From: Lumnitzera littorea
Taxonomy: Eukaryota > Streptophyta > Magnoliopsida > Myrtales > Combretaceae
NCBI GenBank assembly: GCA_024138015.1
Contig: JAMXBB010000008.1
Span: 9,106,367 to 9,170,366, forward strand
Reading direction: 5' to 3'
DNA length: 64,000 bases
This document shows, in pieces, positions 35,801 to 47,242 of the stretch. Position numbers and translations under genes: made by a program. Positions within the stretch are counted from its first letter, which is position 1. Each line of letters opens with the position of its first letter. Under the pieces are notes generated by a model that did no database searches, had not been told where the DNA came from, and worked only from the letters and a program-made list of their open reading frames with translations.

Positions 35801-36216
35801 CCACAGATTAATTCATACTAGATATTAAATAAAAGGCTTTCAAGTAGAGGAGTGGTAAACGTTTTGTGTAAACTATACCTATATTAGTAGCTAAAGTGAC
35901 TAACTTTTAATACAGGTTAGTTTACACAAAAAAACTGTTACGATTCTTTGGTTTGGGGCATGATATTATAGAACTGGTGTTAAGTGAAATTTATAACAGG
36001 TTTTGTTTTTGTTGTTATAGAATTATAAATCTTTTGATTTATAATTATAGTTTAAATGACTCATCTGTGAGTCATTTTTTTTAGTTAATATAATTGGAGA
36101 ATTATTATCAATAGATGTAATTTTAGAGATTATAACTAGTTTTAAAGCCCTAACGTATCATTATAATACTAAGGGTACATGACGTATTGTGGCATCTTTA
36201 TGTCCTGAAGCATTAC
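29873..36216. mobile_element. 6.3-kb insertion specific to block B, gypsy LTR-like
   Basis: Block C reads straight through here (58131-58136, ATAAAC). In block B ATAAAC occurs on both sides (29867-29872 and 36217-36222), as expected for a target duplication. The insert begins TATAATGCTAAGGAAAATTA, like a decayed gypsy LTR start (TGTAATGCC.. type). Around 35420-35480 it has CCATCCCACTTACTAAGCAA and GTTTTGCAGGTTTC, typical of plant gypsy LTRs on the plus strand. Near 35953 it reads TTTGGGGCATGATATTA followed by AACTGGTGTTAAG, which could be LTR end plus primer site. No gag or pol coding is found. Purine-rich tracts at 31197-31375 and 33205-33280 explain the Phe/Ser-rich minus-strand frames. Confidence 0.6.
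36021..36077. other. Two adjacent perfect hairpins
   Basis: AATTATAAATC / TTTT / GATTTATAATT (36021-36046, 11-bp stem) is followed by AAATGACTCA / TCTG / TGAGTCATTT (36054-36077, 10-bp stem). Both are perfect and only 7 bases apart. They lie near the right end of the 6.3-kb insert and may be a terminal structure of it; no function is known. Confidence 0.8.
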
Positions 36217-36223
36217 ATAAACA

Positions 36224-36255
<32 letters not shown>

Positions 36256-37311
36256 AAAGAGCAAATTATAAGTATATCCTACGAACAAAAAAAAAAATTG
36301 CATATCAGTTAAAGATTATCGCATGAGTGTGAAAGGTCAAAAACATTATATTCACATTTACAAAGACAGTAAACAACGTATTTGAAATAGTATCGTAATA
36401 ACAAGGTTATATGTAAAAAATAAACTATTGGTTGAAAAAAATAAATAAATAAAATAGGGAATGAAATTTATTACTTAAAAGCAATATAATGTCTTCATTT
36501 TAAATTGTGAGCTATTAAGTGTAATCGAACACAGATGAAATAAGATTATTCAAATGAAAATACTATCAAAATTTAAATGATGTATAAACGGTAAAAAAAA
36601 TATTAATATTTTTTATGAGCTTCATAAAGTATGATGTCAATATTTTTTTTTTTTTACCAACTATTATACATATTATAACTATATTTCAATATAACTGAGG
36701 GGTTTAATAGGCATAAACCAATTTCAAGTTAATCTCGTTTTTTTTTCCCCCAACAAATCTCGAGGTTTTATGCATGGAAGTTGAAGTTGAGCTAAAACAA
36801 AAATAACAAATAGTAACTGTAACCGATGAAAATCAGTGGGAAATGTAATATAAAATAAGTGTGATTATAATTGCCGAACGAATTTAAGGAAATTTAATAA
36901 TGACACTACAAATAAATATAATATTTGAAAAGGCTGAATCCGATAAGGTAAAAAACTTTCAAAACTATATATTATAACAACAGTTTTATATTAGAAAATA
37001 TATTTTTGGTTGAAAGGATACGAATTACGTTTAGAAAACTTCCAAAATTAGGCTGCTCATTAATAAAGCAAACCATACAAATAATTTTGCATTAAGGTAG
37101 TCAAAAATCAAAGATAGGACGAATCTGTCCAAGTCCAAGCAATGTCCTAATTCTCATGCAAACTTACCTTTCCCCAGACAAATGTTTAATTTTGTGTTGA
37201 GTGTTGACTTATTATTTAAAATTTTTCTCATTCTTAGTTGATTTGTTTATAAAGTGCACCATCAAAGTGAGGTTGCATTGTCTTACCACCTCTGGCTGAC
37301 CGAAGTCAATT
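36217..37311. other. Intergenic DNA shared with block C
   Basis: It matches about 58131-59150. There is an (AT)n run at 36222-36245. No gene is seen. Confidence 0.5.
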
Positions 37312-37325
37312 ATCCAAGTAATAAA

Positions 37326-38548
37326 TTTTTTTTTTTTTTTTTCCGGTAACTAGAATATATTCATTTATAGTAATAAGTTCGGCACATAAGCCATAAATCC
37401 AGATAATATCAGTTCTTGGACCACAGGTTTGCTCCAATATATCAACTGGTAGCATAGAAGTCTTTCTTACATACAATTTAGAAATAAGATCATTACATTA
37501 TCATTTACATATTTCTGCAGGAGGTACAAACAAAATAGTCTCCTCTTGTTCTTGATCATGCGCTACATTAGCTAGGTAATTAGCAGATTTGTTGGGCTCC
37601 CTTGGAGCCAAAGTGACAAGTGTTTCTTCAAAGCTACCTTTTCCAAGCTTGTCTCTGCAAGAAGAAAGTATATTAGCATAGCTGTTATGCACAACTGTTT
37701 CTGTGTTGAGTAGGTCCACAGTTGTTTCGGGGTCCATCTGCATTTCAATGTACTTAAGGTGCATCTTTTCGCAGACATCAAGGCCCCAATATAAGCTCCA
37801 TAATTCTGCTGCTAGTGTATCTATGTCCTCCAATTTTTTTGTATATCCTAAAACCCATTATCGTTTTCATCTCTAATGAGACCGCTTGCACATGCTTGCT
37901 TTCTAAACATAGTAATAAGAGGCGTCTGTGTTAAGTTTGCACCAATTCTAATTCGGTGGATGCCAGGAAAGGGTTTTCCAAAGAGGAACTTTCTTTTGCT
38001 TGTTATAGATTACATGAATCCAGTATTCATTTGCTAATGCTCCAGCTTTCTAATAGAGCATTGCACGTTCAACTTTTTTATGCAGGTCTCTGAAAAAATA
38101 AAATTGTTTCTTTCCTGCCATCTTAGCCAAAGGAAGTGAGCTAGTATGACTCCTTGCGGTACTTTAGGATTATATTTGGCGTCTTTGGAGTGACATGGGG
38201 TAACCAATCTTGGTATGGGCCTCCTGGGGGTTTCAGTTTCAGAATATTTACGGTAAAAGGTTCAATAATTGGGCAGCTGATTTGAGCATGCACGGCATCC
38301 TTGTCTAAAGTCTCACATCTTGGGCATTTGCTCGTACTTATTCCCTTTTTGCGAAGGTTGGCGCTTCTTGGTGGGTTGTCTTTACTGCGTCTCCATAAGA
38401 ATAGGTGGATTTTTGGTGGTACTTTCAATTTCCATATCCAAGATAGGTGCCCTTTGGATCTCATGATTGTGATTGAGAATAACTAAGTACATATGCTTGG
38501 CATCAAAACCTAACACCGCAAGAACAACCCAGTATCATGTCTTTTTTC
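37326..38548 (-). mobile_element. 5'-truncated LINE insertion
   Basis: A 1.2-kb insert absent from block C, on the minus strand, with its poly-A tail seen as 17 T at 37326-37342. It is flanked by ATCCAAGTAATAAA (37312-37325) and ATCCAGGGAATAAA (38549-38562), a 14-bp duplication with two mismatches. Block C has the single empty site (ATCCAGGCTATAAA, about 59149). It carries the 3' end of a LINE ORF2 (zinc-binding domain plus RNase H), so it is a typical dead-on-arrival truncated copy. Confidence 0.85.
37501..38464 (-). pseudogene. LINE ORF2 tail: zf-RVT domain and RNase H
   Basis: At 38464-38141 the frame reads LSWIWKLKVPPKIHLFLWRR, then NLRKKGISTSKCPRCE and AVHAQISCPI, the reverse-transcriptase zinc-binding domain (zf-RVT) found after plant LINE RTs. 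After a frameshift and stops, 37833-37501 reads LAAELWSLYWGLDVC, IEMQMDPETTVDLLN and NKSANYLANVAHDQ, an RNase H-like domain of the kind at the end of plant LINE ORF2. The first catalytic part and all of the RT are missing because of 5' truncation. Confidence 0.83.
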
Positions 38549-38562
38549 ATCCAGGGAATAAA

Positions 38563-39504
38563 GTTAAGCGCAACTTTTCACCAATTGGTCCCCACCAAAG
38601 GTTGAAGTGTCATCATGAATTATGAAAAATCACACTCCAATGATAATAACTCACTATAACTTAATAGTACGAATTCTGGTAATTTAATACGATAATCCAT
38701 GTTAGATTCTTCTTTTTTTTTTTTTTTTTACGGTTGAAATATATATAGTAGTTAGCAAAAATTGAATGGTAATAAAAGAAAAATTATTCAATGAATAGTA
38801 CATGTGATAACGATCAATTATATTTAAACATATAATAATATTGGTAATAGGTTTTTAGGAAGCTACTCGTTATCATCACTATATTTCAAACCTAATTAGT
38901 AATTATAAACCAATTATATTTACATATGGTGTATACCATCCAATCAATATTAATTTTACATAATAACATGGTGACATCACAACCACCAACTATCATGACA
39001 TCATACTTTAGGCAGAAATTAAATTAATGTCACCATTTAAATGCCATAAATTAGTGAGAAAAAACACTAAGACAATTTCAAGGGATGCAAACATGATAGA
39101 TTTAGGATGGCTTTATAAACCGAATTCAACTCAATACTTTGTTAATGTTTCCAAGCCCATTCTGAACTTATACAGGTTATTCACCATATGCCTAAAACTC
39201 ACTCGACAGCCCAATAGGATATGCGCAACCTACTGATAAATCCTAGTATGGGTCCTCAAAATTTCCTGAAAATTGGATGCAACATTTTTATTAAAAATAA
39301 TAAACAAATTAATTAGAAACCCTATATTTGCAAAAGCTTGTAAGCATATCTAAAAATTTTCAAGGAAAAACAAAAAAGACTTAGGTCCTTCTTTGCACCT
39401 TTAATATCCATCTCCTCACAAAACTCCCTATACCTATTCCACCAACCCATTTTATATCACCTACAAAGAATCATATTAAAACCAAAATCCATTCATGAAC
39501 TTAT
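38563..39504. other. Intergenic DNA shared with block C
   Basis: It matches about 59163-60226. No gene is visible; the poly-T near 38710-38728 is not in a recognisable element. Confidence 0.5.
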
Positions 39505-39547
39505 ATTACATGTAGGATGCCATCATGGCAAGTTTAGGATGAGTTTT

Positions 39548-42500
39548 TTCATGATAATCCTAAATTTTGAGCCTTGAATTTAGGGCGTTGAACAATATTA
39601 TTCATTTAACTTCAAACTCTATGATGAAGTCCCAAAAATTAGAGAAAGTGGCTCTAATAGTTCATTTTGCAAAACGAAGATTATTGAGGCTTTAATTTAA
39701 TAAAGTGTAAATCATTTGGTGCCACTTGTTATTTATGGAAAACTTGAAATTAAATCTCCAAGATATAAGCATGGTTGAAAATAGATTACTTGATTTAGAA
39801 ATTGAATGTTTGGAATAAAAATATGCATAAAGAACTTTACTAGTGAATATAGATAATATATGCTTTCAAAATGCCAAACGTGGGTAGACAACAATTAAAT
39901 GAAGTTTCAATTCCTTGATGGCAACTAAAGTAAGATAGAATGTAATGAAACTCAATATAAAATAATATTGAAGGAAAGACTTTAACATCTAATAACAATA
40001 ACATTCAAATGTTAGCAACAAGTGACGCTTAAACATCTACGTATCAACAATATATTAAACCGACTAGACACAGTCCTAGTTAGGGACTCATCATTGATGC
40101 AAAAATATAAAGCTGAGTAAATTAAATCAAGTGTCATGAAGCACTTAGCGTAATTATGGGATAAGGTATTGGTTTTTTTTTTAGCTTTAATCTACGAGGA
40201 TGATAAAGCTTTGCCATTTTTCTTAAAAGAGTGCCAATAAAACGTAGTTTTATAAATATAAATTGTTATATATTGAAAAGTTAAAATTTGAGCTTGATGT
40301 AAAACGAGGTTGTAGAGATAAATTAGTTGATATATATATATATATATATATTGAATACATATATTACTTAAAAGTATATGCACATACATTGATATAATCA
40401 ATTCGATATAGGTATATCATTTGCAAAATCAATAACCTTTAAAATGATAATTGTAGTCTATTACTTGTCATGGCATCAAGAGGATAATAGCAAGAAGGAT
40501 CCAAATGAAATGTTGTAGAACTTAAGGACACCTGGACCGAATGGTAAGCAATAATATTTATCTACTTAGCCGCAATATATGTATACTTCACAATAAAGTA
40601 TTTCGATAGCGACAATTTTTGTCCGTAAAGGATGATGGCATCAACGTTGCCTGATGGGGATCCAACATCATCAACACCAACGTGGCAGGTAGGTTGCCTC
40701 CTTTCTATTATTATCATCATTAATTTGCTTAGTGTGGAAGCAATCTCCACCGCTTGAGAAACATTATATATATTCAACCTATTAGCTTAGTTTAGAGGTT
40801 GGCAATGTACTTGGGAATATGAGAAATAAAATCAATTAATGTTAGGAAAAATAAGAATACAAAACAATTTACATAGCATTGTTCAAGGACCTGTTGTACA
40901 AAGGAAAGAAGCCATTGGAGGTCACGGAAATATGTATTCCGGTGGGAGGAAATTCAACCCATTTAATTAATTAGCATAAATATAAGGAAAATTGGTTCTC
41001 GAAAATATCTAAAGGTGATCTATTTGAAGGGATACTAAAGTTTGGTGAGTACCCTCTATTTCATTGTTTTGTGTTTACATGGTAGTTGAAAACATAGACC
41101 ATTTGCCTGCTTGTTGTGTAAAGCCATAAGATACACTGAAATGTATCGCATAGCTTTGAGTATTTATACTTTGACTGTATAGAGAAATCTCCACCATCAT
41201 TAATTTGCTTAGTGTGGAAGCAATCTCCACCACCTCAGAAATATTATATATATTCAACCTATTAGCTTAGTTTAGAGATTGGCAATGTACTTGGGAATAT
41301 GAGAAATAAAATCAATTAATGTTAGGGAAAATAAGAATACAAAACAATTTACATAGCATTGTTCAAGGACCTGTACTACAAAGGAAAGAAGCCATTAGAG
41401 GTCGCGGAAATATGTATTCCGGTGGGAGGAAATTCAACCCATTTAATTAATTAGCATAAATCTAAGGAAAATTGGTTCTCGAAAATATCTAAAGGTGATC
41501 TATTTGAAGGGATACTAAAGTTCGGTGAGTACCCTCTACTTCATTGTTTTGTGTTTACACGGTAGCCAAAAACATAGATCATTTGCTTACTTGTTGTGTA
41601 AAGCCATAAGATACACTGAAATGTATCGCATAGCTTCGAGTATTTATACTTTGACTTGATATCATTTATCATAAGCTTTTATCCGGTATATTATAGTTTT
41701 ATATTTTGTGCATCTGATAATGGTTTGATATTCATTAAAAATGTTAACTTAGTTGGTCTTGGTAATGCAAATGTACATAGCTGACAAGAACATTTGTATT
41801 ATGTGATGATTGATCAGAATATGTTATCACTTAGTAAATCTTAGATGACATTTAGTCGATGTTGAGATGACTTCACTTTATGTAAAAGTGTGATTTCAAT
41901 ATCATACCATGCATGCAATTGTGATAGTTGACTCTTGAGCTAAAAACTAGGCTTGGTTATCATTTTTTTGGTTTTCATATTTGACTAGAATTCATTCTTG
42001 GCTTGATTAACCTAGAAACTATATTTAGAGGAAATTGTTCTTAGTTGGCTTAATTCAAAACCTATACTTGGTTAAGCTAAATATGTTGCTTAAATGTATT
42101 CATAGTATAACACAAAATGAGCCTACGAGTCAAGTTTTGTAAAACTATAGTTGACAAGTAAGGAACTTGATTTAAATTGCTGGGTTTTTAAGCATATAAA
42201 ATTGCATTTACTTGAGCAACCTAACCACCCCTTATGACCTAATTAATGAAACTAAGTTTGGGGGTCCTACTCCTAGGCAACTCTTTGTTGCCATCTAGGC
42301 TCTTAAGCTTTACATCCAGATGCTCGGTAATGTTGACTACTTAAATGAGATCTAGGTTGGGAGATATCGATACTAGTACATCTCGTGTATATTACCATGG
42401 CATCTGTATGATGGATGAACATTACATGTGTACCTTGTATTAGTTGGACTTAGAATATCAACTATATGATATATACTACTTATTATGATTTAGAATACTC

Positions 42501-42996
42501 GATTACTATGTTTTTTTTAGTTTAGTTTTAAAATCACTTGGCTCAAAACTTGAGTTAAAGGGTTAGCTTATCTAACCCTAAGTGTTGAAGATGAAACAAG
42601 CTAGGACCCGAAGGTTAGGCCAAGCGAAAGAGAGAGCTATCAGCTACATAGTTTCATATTAAGTTCTGGAAATCAAGTTTGCAAGAAGGCCACCATGCTA
42701 CTTTTAGGTTTCTAATATTAAGGTTCTAAATATAAAATTTTATTACCCTAGTTGGATTATGAGTTGAACGGTAAAGTGAAACGTGATACTTTAAATGAGG
42801 CCTATATTTTACAAAATTCCGCTATATTATTTTATATTAATTGAAAGAAGTTTTATTAAAAATTTGCATAGTGGAGTTTGAGTTAATAGATTGGTTACAA
42901 TTTTAGCCTTATCTCTAGCTTAAGAATGGCATAATTAGGTACTAAGTGTTAAGACAAAGTATAATTACATGCCTGGAGAGATAAAGCATTACATTT
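39548..42996. mobile_element. 3.45-kb insert inside the hAT element, block B only
   Basis: Block C joins GAGTTTT directly to ACAAAACTCAAACCC (about 60264-60285), whereas block B has 3.45 kb between these points. The insert has no coding sequence. Text such as GGTGAGTACCCTCTATTTCA and GACCCGAAGGTTAGGCCAAG (about 42605) recalls gypsy LTRs. It contains a 464-bp tandem duplication. Ends and target duplication are unclear. Confidence 0.5.
40715..41658. repeat. Tandem duplication of about 464 bp (period 480)
   Basis: 40715-41178 and 41195-41658 are nearly identical, starting CATCATTAATTTGCTTAGTG and ending GAGTATTTATACTTTGACT. The few differences (for example CGCTTGAG against CACCTCAG) suggest a young duplication. 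Confidence 0.9.
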
Positions 42997-43250
42997 GCAA
43001 AACACAAACCCATCTTATTACCTTATATGGCATCTTAGAACCCATCCTAAAACTCTAACTTATAGTGGAGTTTGAGTTAATAGATTGGTTATAATTTTAA
43101 CCTTATCTCTAACTTAAGAATGGCATAACTAGGTACCAAGTGTTAAGACAAAGTATAATTACACGCCTTGAGAGATGAGGCATTACATTTGCAAAACCCA
43201 AACCCATCTTATTACCTTATATGGCATCTTAGAACCCATCCTAAAACTCT
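42869..43250. repeat. Tandem duplication of 194 bp across an insert/host junction
   Basis: TAGTGGAGTTTGAGTTAATA starts at 42869 and again at 43063. Each unit covers the end of the 3.45-kb insert and the first part of the hAT sequence after it, so the duplication arose after the insertion. Confidence 0.88.
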
Positions 43251-44216
43251 ATAAGGGATTTATCCTATTCCAAAAACCTGCCCCCATAGGGTTTGGTAAA
43301 ACCTATTTAAAAACACGTCCAAACCTACAACATGCAAAAGCTAAAAAATAAAAAAAATAAAAAAATAAATCACATCAACACAAATTGGATCAAACAACTT
43401 TACAAGCTACGTTCATGTACTTTTTCAACTAAATTATAGTGTATAGTACTGCTCAAAAAATTTAGACAAAAAAAAAGTTCCTTTCTTTTTCTTGCTAATA
43501 GGAGAGAACCGTAAATCTTATTTAGCTAAACATCCACAAAAGCAAAACACCTATGAAGATGCTTCAAAACCAATTGTTGATACCTTACTCAAATTATGAT
43601 GTAGAAAAGCTGAGCTGACAAAGAAAATTAAATGAGAACAAGCTTATGATAGAAATTTGAACTTGCTATTAACATTTTGGAGAATAATGTCATTAAACAG
43701 AAAACTCAAAAACTATTATAAATCTTTCCTAGAATTCATAGATGCCAAATGAAATCACTAATATGCTATGATCAATGTGAATAAGCCGAAGAGGGTTATT
43801 TGATGAAGGGATGCACTGTTGCCGCTAATGTCAAGAAGTGTCTACAGTCTACTATGTGTTGCATTAAGTGAGGAGAGAGAAAAAGAGAGTAACGAAGGAG
43901 TCAAGGATAGGGACTTAGGGTTTCAAGTTTTAACTTTTAGAGTATTCTTTTCTTTTAAGTTATTTCTCTTTTTCTTTTATTATTTCTTAGCAATTAAACA
44001 TAACATACAATATATATATATATTAATTAATTTTATCAAGTTTGAGTTTTTCCATCGAATTTCTCGTAAGTCATGGAATTAGTCATAAAATCCTATAGGA
44101 TTTTGAAACCCTTCCCAAAACACATTCCAGAACCTTATAAGGTTATAGGGTTTTTAAGGGGGTTGATGAGCTAAGTACCGTACAAAGTCCCGCTTAATGG
44201 CATCCCTAATTACATG

Positions 44217-44875
44217 TTTATAGTCACAAAATGTATCTACTAAATTACAATATGATGTCTAATTCTTTTCATAAGTGCACATCATGTCATCTTCAACTAA
44301 GTCGGTGGATGCATACCTCTTTGAATGAGAAAGGATGAATGGTACTAATACACTAAGCATTTTAATGAGTAGTGGATAAATACCCTTAAAAATCCTACAT
44401 GTGAAACCATAGATCCACTGTCATTAATATATGATTTTGTCGCCGGTATTCATCCACCACTTAGTAAAACACATAACGTATTAGTATGAGTAAATCTTAT
44501 TTCTAAACAAACATAGTTCCAAATATATGGTTATAAGAAATGTAAGTGAATTTGTCTCCCAATGATGAAAGAACAAAGAAGATAGGCATAAAGGCTAGAT
44601 TACAATTGAATGTGTATATGAATGTATGTGAATAAGGTTATTTGAAGTTCTGATAAGCAAAATTATATTCATCAATATAAAGTAATAAATTATATTAGAA
44701 GTTAGCAAGTTTAGCCTCGAATATTAATTTTATCTCAAAATCAAACCTAAAACCCTATAAAGTTTAACAATTTACCCTAAACCTGTCTTAATATTATAGG
44801 ACATTAATTCTATCGGGTAAATGTTGAGTTCAATTGGGTCAATATCTTATAAAAGGCCTACTAGCTTTAACCTAA
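44217..44875. other. Right part of block B, no gene
   Basis: It matches about 62677-63325. It ends at TCTTATAAAAGGC, after which B and C diverge. Confidence 0.6.
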
Positions 44876-47152
44876 CCCTTTAACTACCTACACCTTTCCT
44901 ATCTCACACCTACAAATCATCAGCCTAGTGTCCCTAAAGATCTTTAACCTAAGTTTTGATACCATCAAAGCTATAAAGCCTCAAAACTTGAGATGCCATA
45001 ACTTTACCATGTGTTGGCCCTAAAGGTAAATACGTTAAGGCATATAAGAATCCATGTACCTATCTACATTCCACAAATCATTATGAAACCTACCAACTCA
45101 CAATTAATAACTTCAAATCTAGCACAAGAGTGGATTGCTAACCGCTCAATCTCCATTTACCAAATATAACATCATAACTGAAATAACTATCATAAATAAA
45201 AGCAACTAGAACTCAAAATAACACTAAACTCGAAGACTTAGAGTCTCACAACTCCAACAAGACTCAACCTACTAGGAATTAATAGCGAGTCATAGGTGAC
45301 CCTCACATAACACAAGTCATATGTACATACAACGAAAAATAAACATAAGTCCTTGGAAATTCACCTCTAAAACTAAACTACAAAGTTCCAGCTCCATCAT
45401 CATAGTAATAAAATTCTTCCTCCTCATCATAGTATAAGTAATCATAACCTACATCTTCTGCATAAATATCACCATACACCTCATCCCTTAGGCCTGTAGA
45501 TGAAAAATAAAAACCCCTATAAGGTGAGCTAATGCCCAATATAGGATGTCATATACGTACACATAAATACACAAATAGCAAGCCAAACACATACTAGTAA
45601 CGATCATAAATGCAACAAGCAACCATTTTAATCTTGTTATTTATGTCCATCGGCAGCATAGTCTTAGCATCTTAAGACTTATGGTAACACATTACCTCTA
45701 CACACACAATATAGATACTATATAAGTATTGGTGTTGGGTAACCCTTACACACACAATATAGATACTATATAAGTATTGGTGTTGGGTAACCCTTGGTGC
45801 TGGGAAGACCATAACACTCAAGTGTCTAAAACCATCATAAATCTACCTTGTTTCTCTCAATGTGAGACTTTATTAAAGACAACGTCACTCAAAGATCGCT
45901 AGATACCTCACCAATAGCACTGGACCCAACTAGTAGGTAGTCAAAGCTAAGCACAAGCAACAAAGATCAATTAAGTCTAAGTCTAGTTAAGTCCAGTTTA
46001 ATTTCTAACCTAATATACAACCATCAACCATGTATTCTATAGCTAAATCATTAATAGAGTTTGATAAGTAACTTGATGTTGTACAACCTAATACAACATA
46101 AAAACAACACCTCAACTCAAAAGCTACTATCCACTCTTTACAACCCATCCCCTCCCCACCCCCCCCCCAACTAAGGTAGAAGTCTCTACAAATATCCCTA
46201 ATCCGATTCTTAGGAAAAACAAAGTTTGATTATTATTTGATTTAGAAAACATGTTAGACAAGTTTTAAGATGAAAAAGATGCTTCGAAAAGCAATGAGGA
46301 AGGGAAAGGAAACCTTCTGCATATTGCTACAAATAAGGCATCCGAACGCTAACTTAAATTCACATTCTATGAGTTTTTAGGGGGTCAGGTGTCTAAATGC
46401 TAGGGTCAGGTGTCTAGATGCTAGTCCTTAAGTTGTCCAAATGCTAGGTACAGTATACAGAATTCTATAGACTATGTCGGTCAGCTCCTCTTTATACATC
46501 CCCATACTCGAACCCTAAAAGAAAATCTTCCCTTTCCTCTACCTTTTCTACTACAACCCATCTCTAAACACTCCTCTATGGCCTCAAATCATCACACGGC
46601 AACCAAATCCTCAATATCACAACCAACCCTCAACTTCACTAAACACAACAAGAATAAAACTTTAAAGGGAAATAAGGGTTTGAAACGACTTACTCAGCAA
46701 TTCTTGGCACAAGAACCCTTCTAATCTACAATTCCAACACTCTACTTTTGTAAAGACAAAATCTCCTTAAGTTTTCTTCACCAACTCAATGGAAAAACGA
46801 ATTTCAATTGTGTTTAAGTGATGACTTATCTGATTTTGACTATCCCTTTGCAAAATCTTGGGTTTTACTTCAATTTACACAGCCTAATTCCTTGAAACCA
46901 AACCCAAAAGGCCTTCTTAAGAGTTCTCCTATGAGTTTTTGGTTTTCCACAAAAAGAACTATGTTTTGGTTATGGGATAGTGGAGGAGAAGAAAACAACA
47001 TAGTGGAAAAGAGGGGTTTTGAATTTTCACTTGGAAGACTTTGCCCCCACTAGTTAATGTGTATTTACATACCATACCAAAGTTTGAAATTAATAAACTC
47101 TTTATATTCTTAAATTCCCTTAATTATTTATTTATCTGACTTGGGTTTTACA
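44876..47152 (-). mobile_element. Ty3/gypsy LTR and primer site, minus strand
   Basis: On the minus strand an LTR appears to start TGTAAAACCCAAGTCAG (47152) and to end near 44975, just before TGGTATCAAAACTTAGGTT, which matches a gypsy primer site (TGGTATCAGAGCCTAGGTT) with changes. Inside, CCTATATTGGGCATTAGCTC (about 45525-45545) is the usual gypsy LTR block. No gag or pol follows on the left, where block B is reached within 100 bases, so this is a truncated or recombined element. Frames such as 46808-47053 are not supported as genes. Confidence 0.55.
45701..45796. repeat. 48-bp tandem duplication
   Basis: CACACACAATATAGATACTA begins at 45701 and at 45749, followed each time by TATAAGTATTGGTGTTGGGT. 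The two units are identical by eye, inside the gypsy LTR. Confidence 0.9.
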
Positions 47153-47242
47153 TTATACAAGTCTAAAAAGGAGTTGAATCAACCCAACATTGAATAATCT
47201 CGTTTTCTTCCACATTTGCCAAAATTTTTCTTAGGTTCTCTT

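Larger units (their letters stand above)
39505..44216. mobile_element. hAT-type non-autonomous DNA transposon (block B copy), carrying a nested insert
   Basis: The element spans 39513-44208 and is flanked by an exact 8-bp duplication ATTACATG (39505-39512 and 44209-44216). Its ends are TAGGATGCCATCATGGC and, read from the right, TAGGGATGCCATTAAGC, so the termini are inverted repeats. An 8-bp target site and TAGGGATG-type ends are typical of hAT elements. Without the later 3.45-kb insert and a 194-bp duplication it would be about 1.1 kb. No transposase is present. The same element lies at the same place in block C, so it predates the block duplication. Confidence 0.8.
21504..44875. repeat. Segmental direct duplication, block B
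   Basis: It aligns in order and orientation with 50795-63325, from TTCAAGACAATC at the left edge to TTATAAAAGGC at the right. It contains copy B, its upstream DNA and a hAT element, as block C does. It is about 10.8 kb longer because of private insertions at 26071-27195, 29873-36216, 37326-38548 and 39548-42996. Confidence 0.85.
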
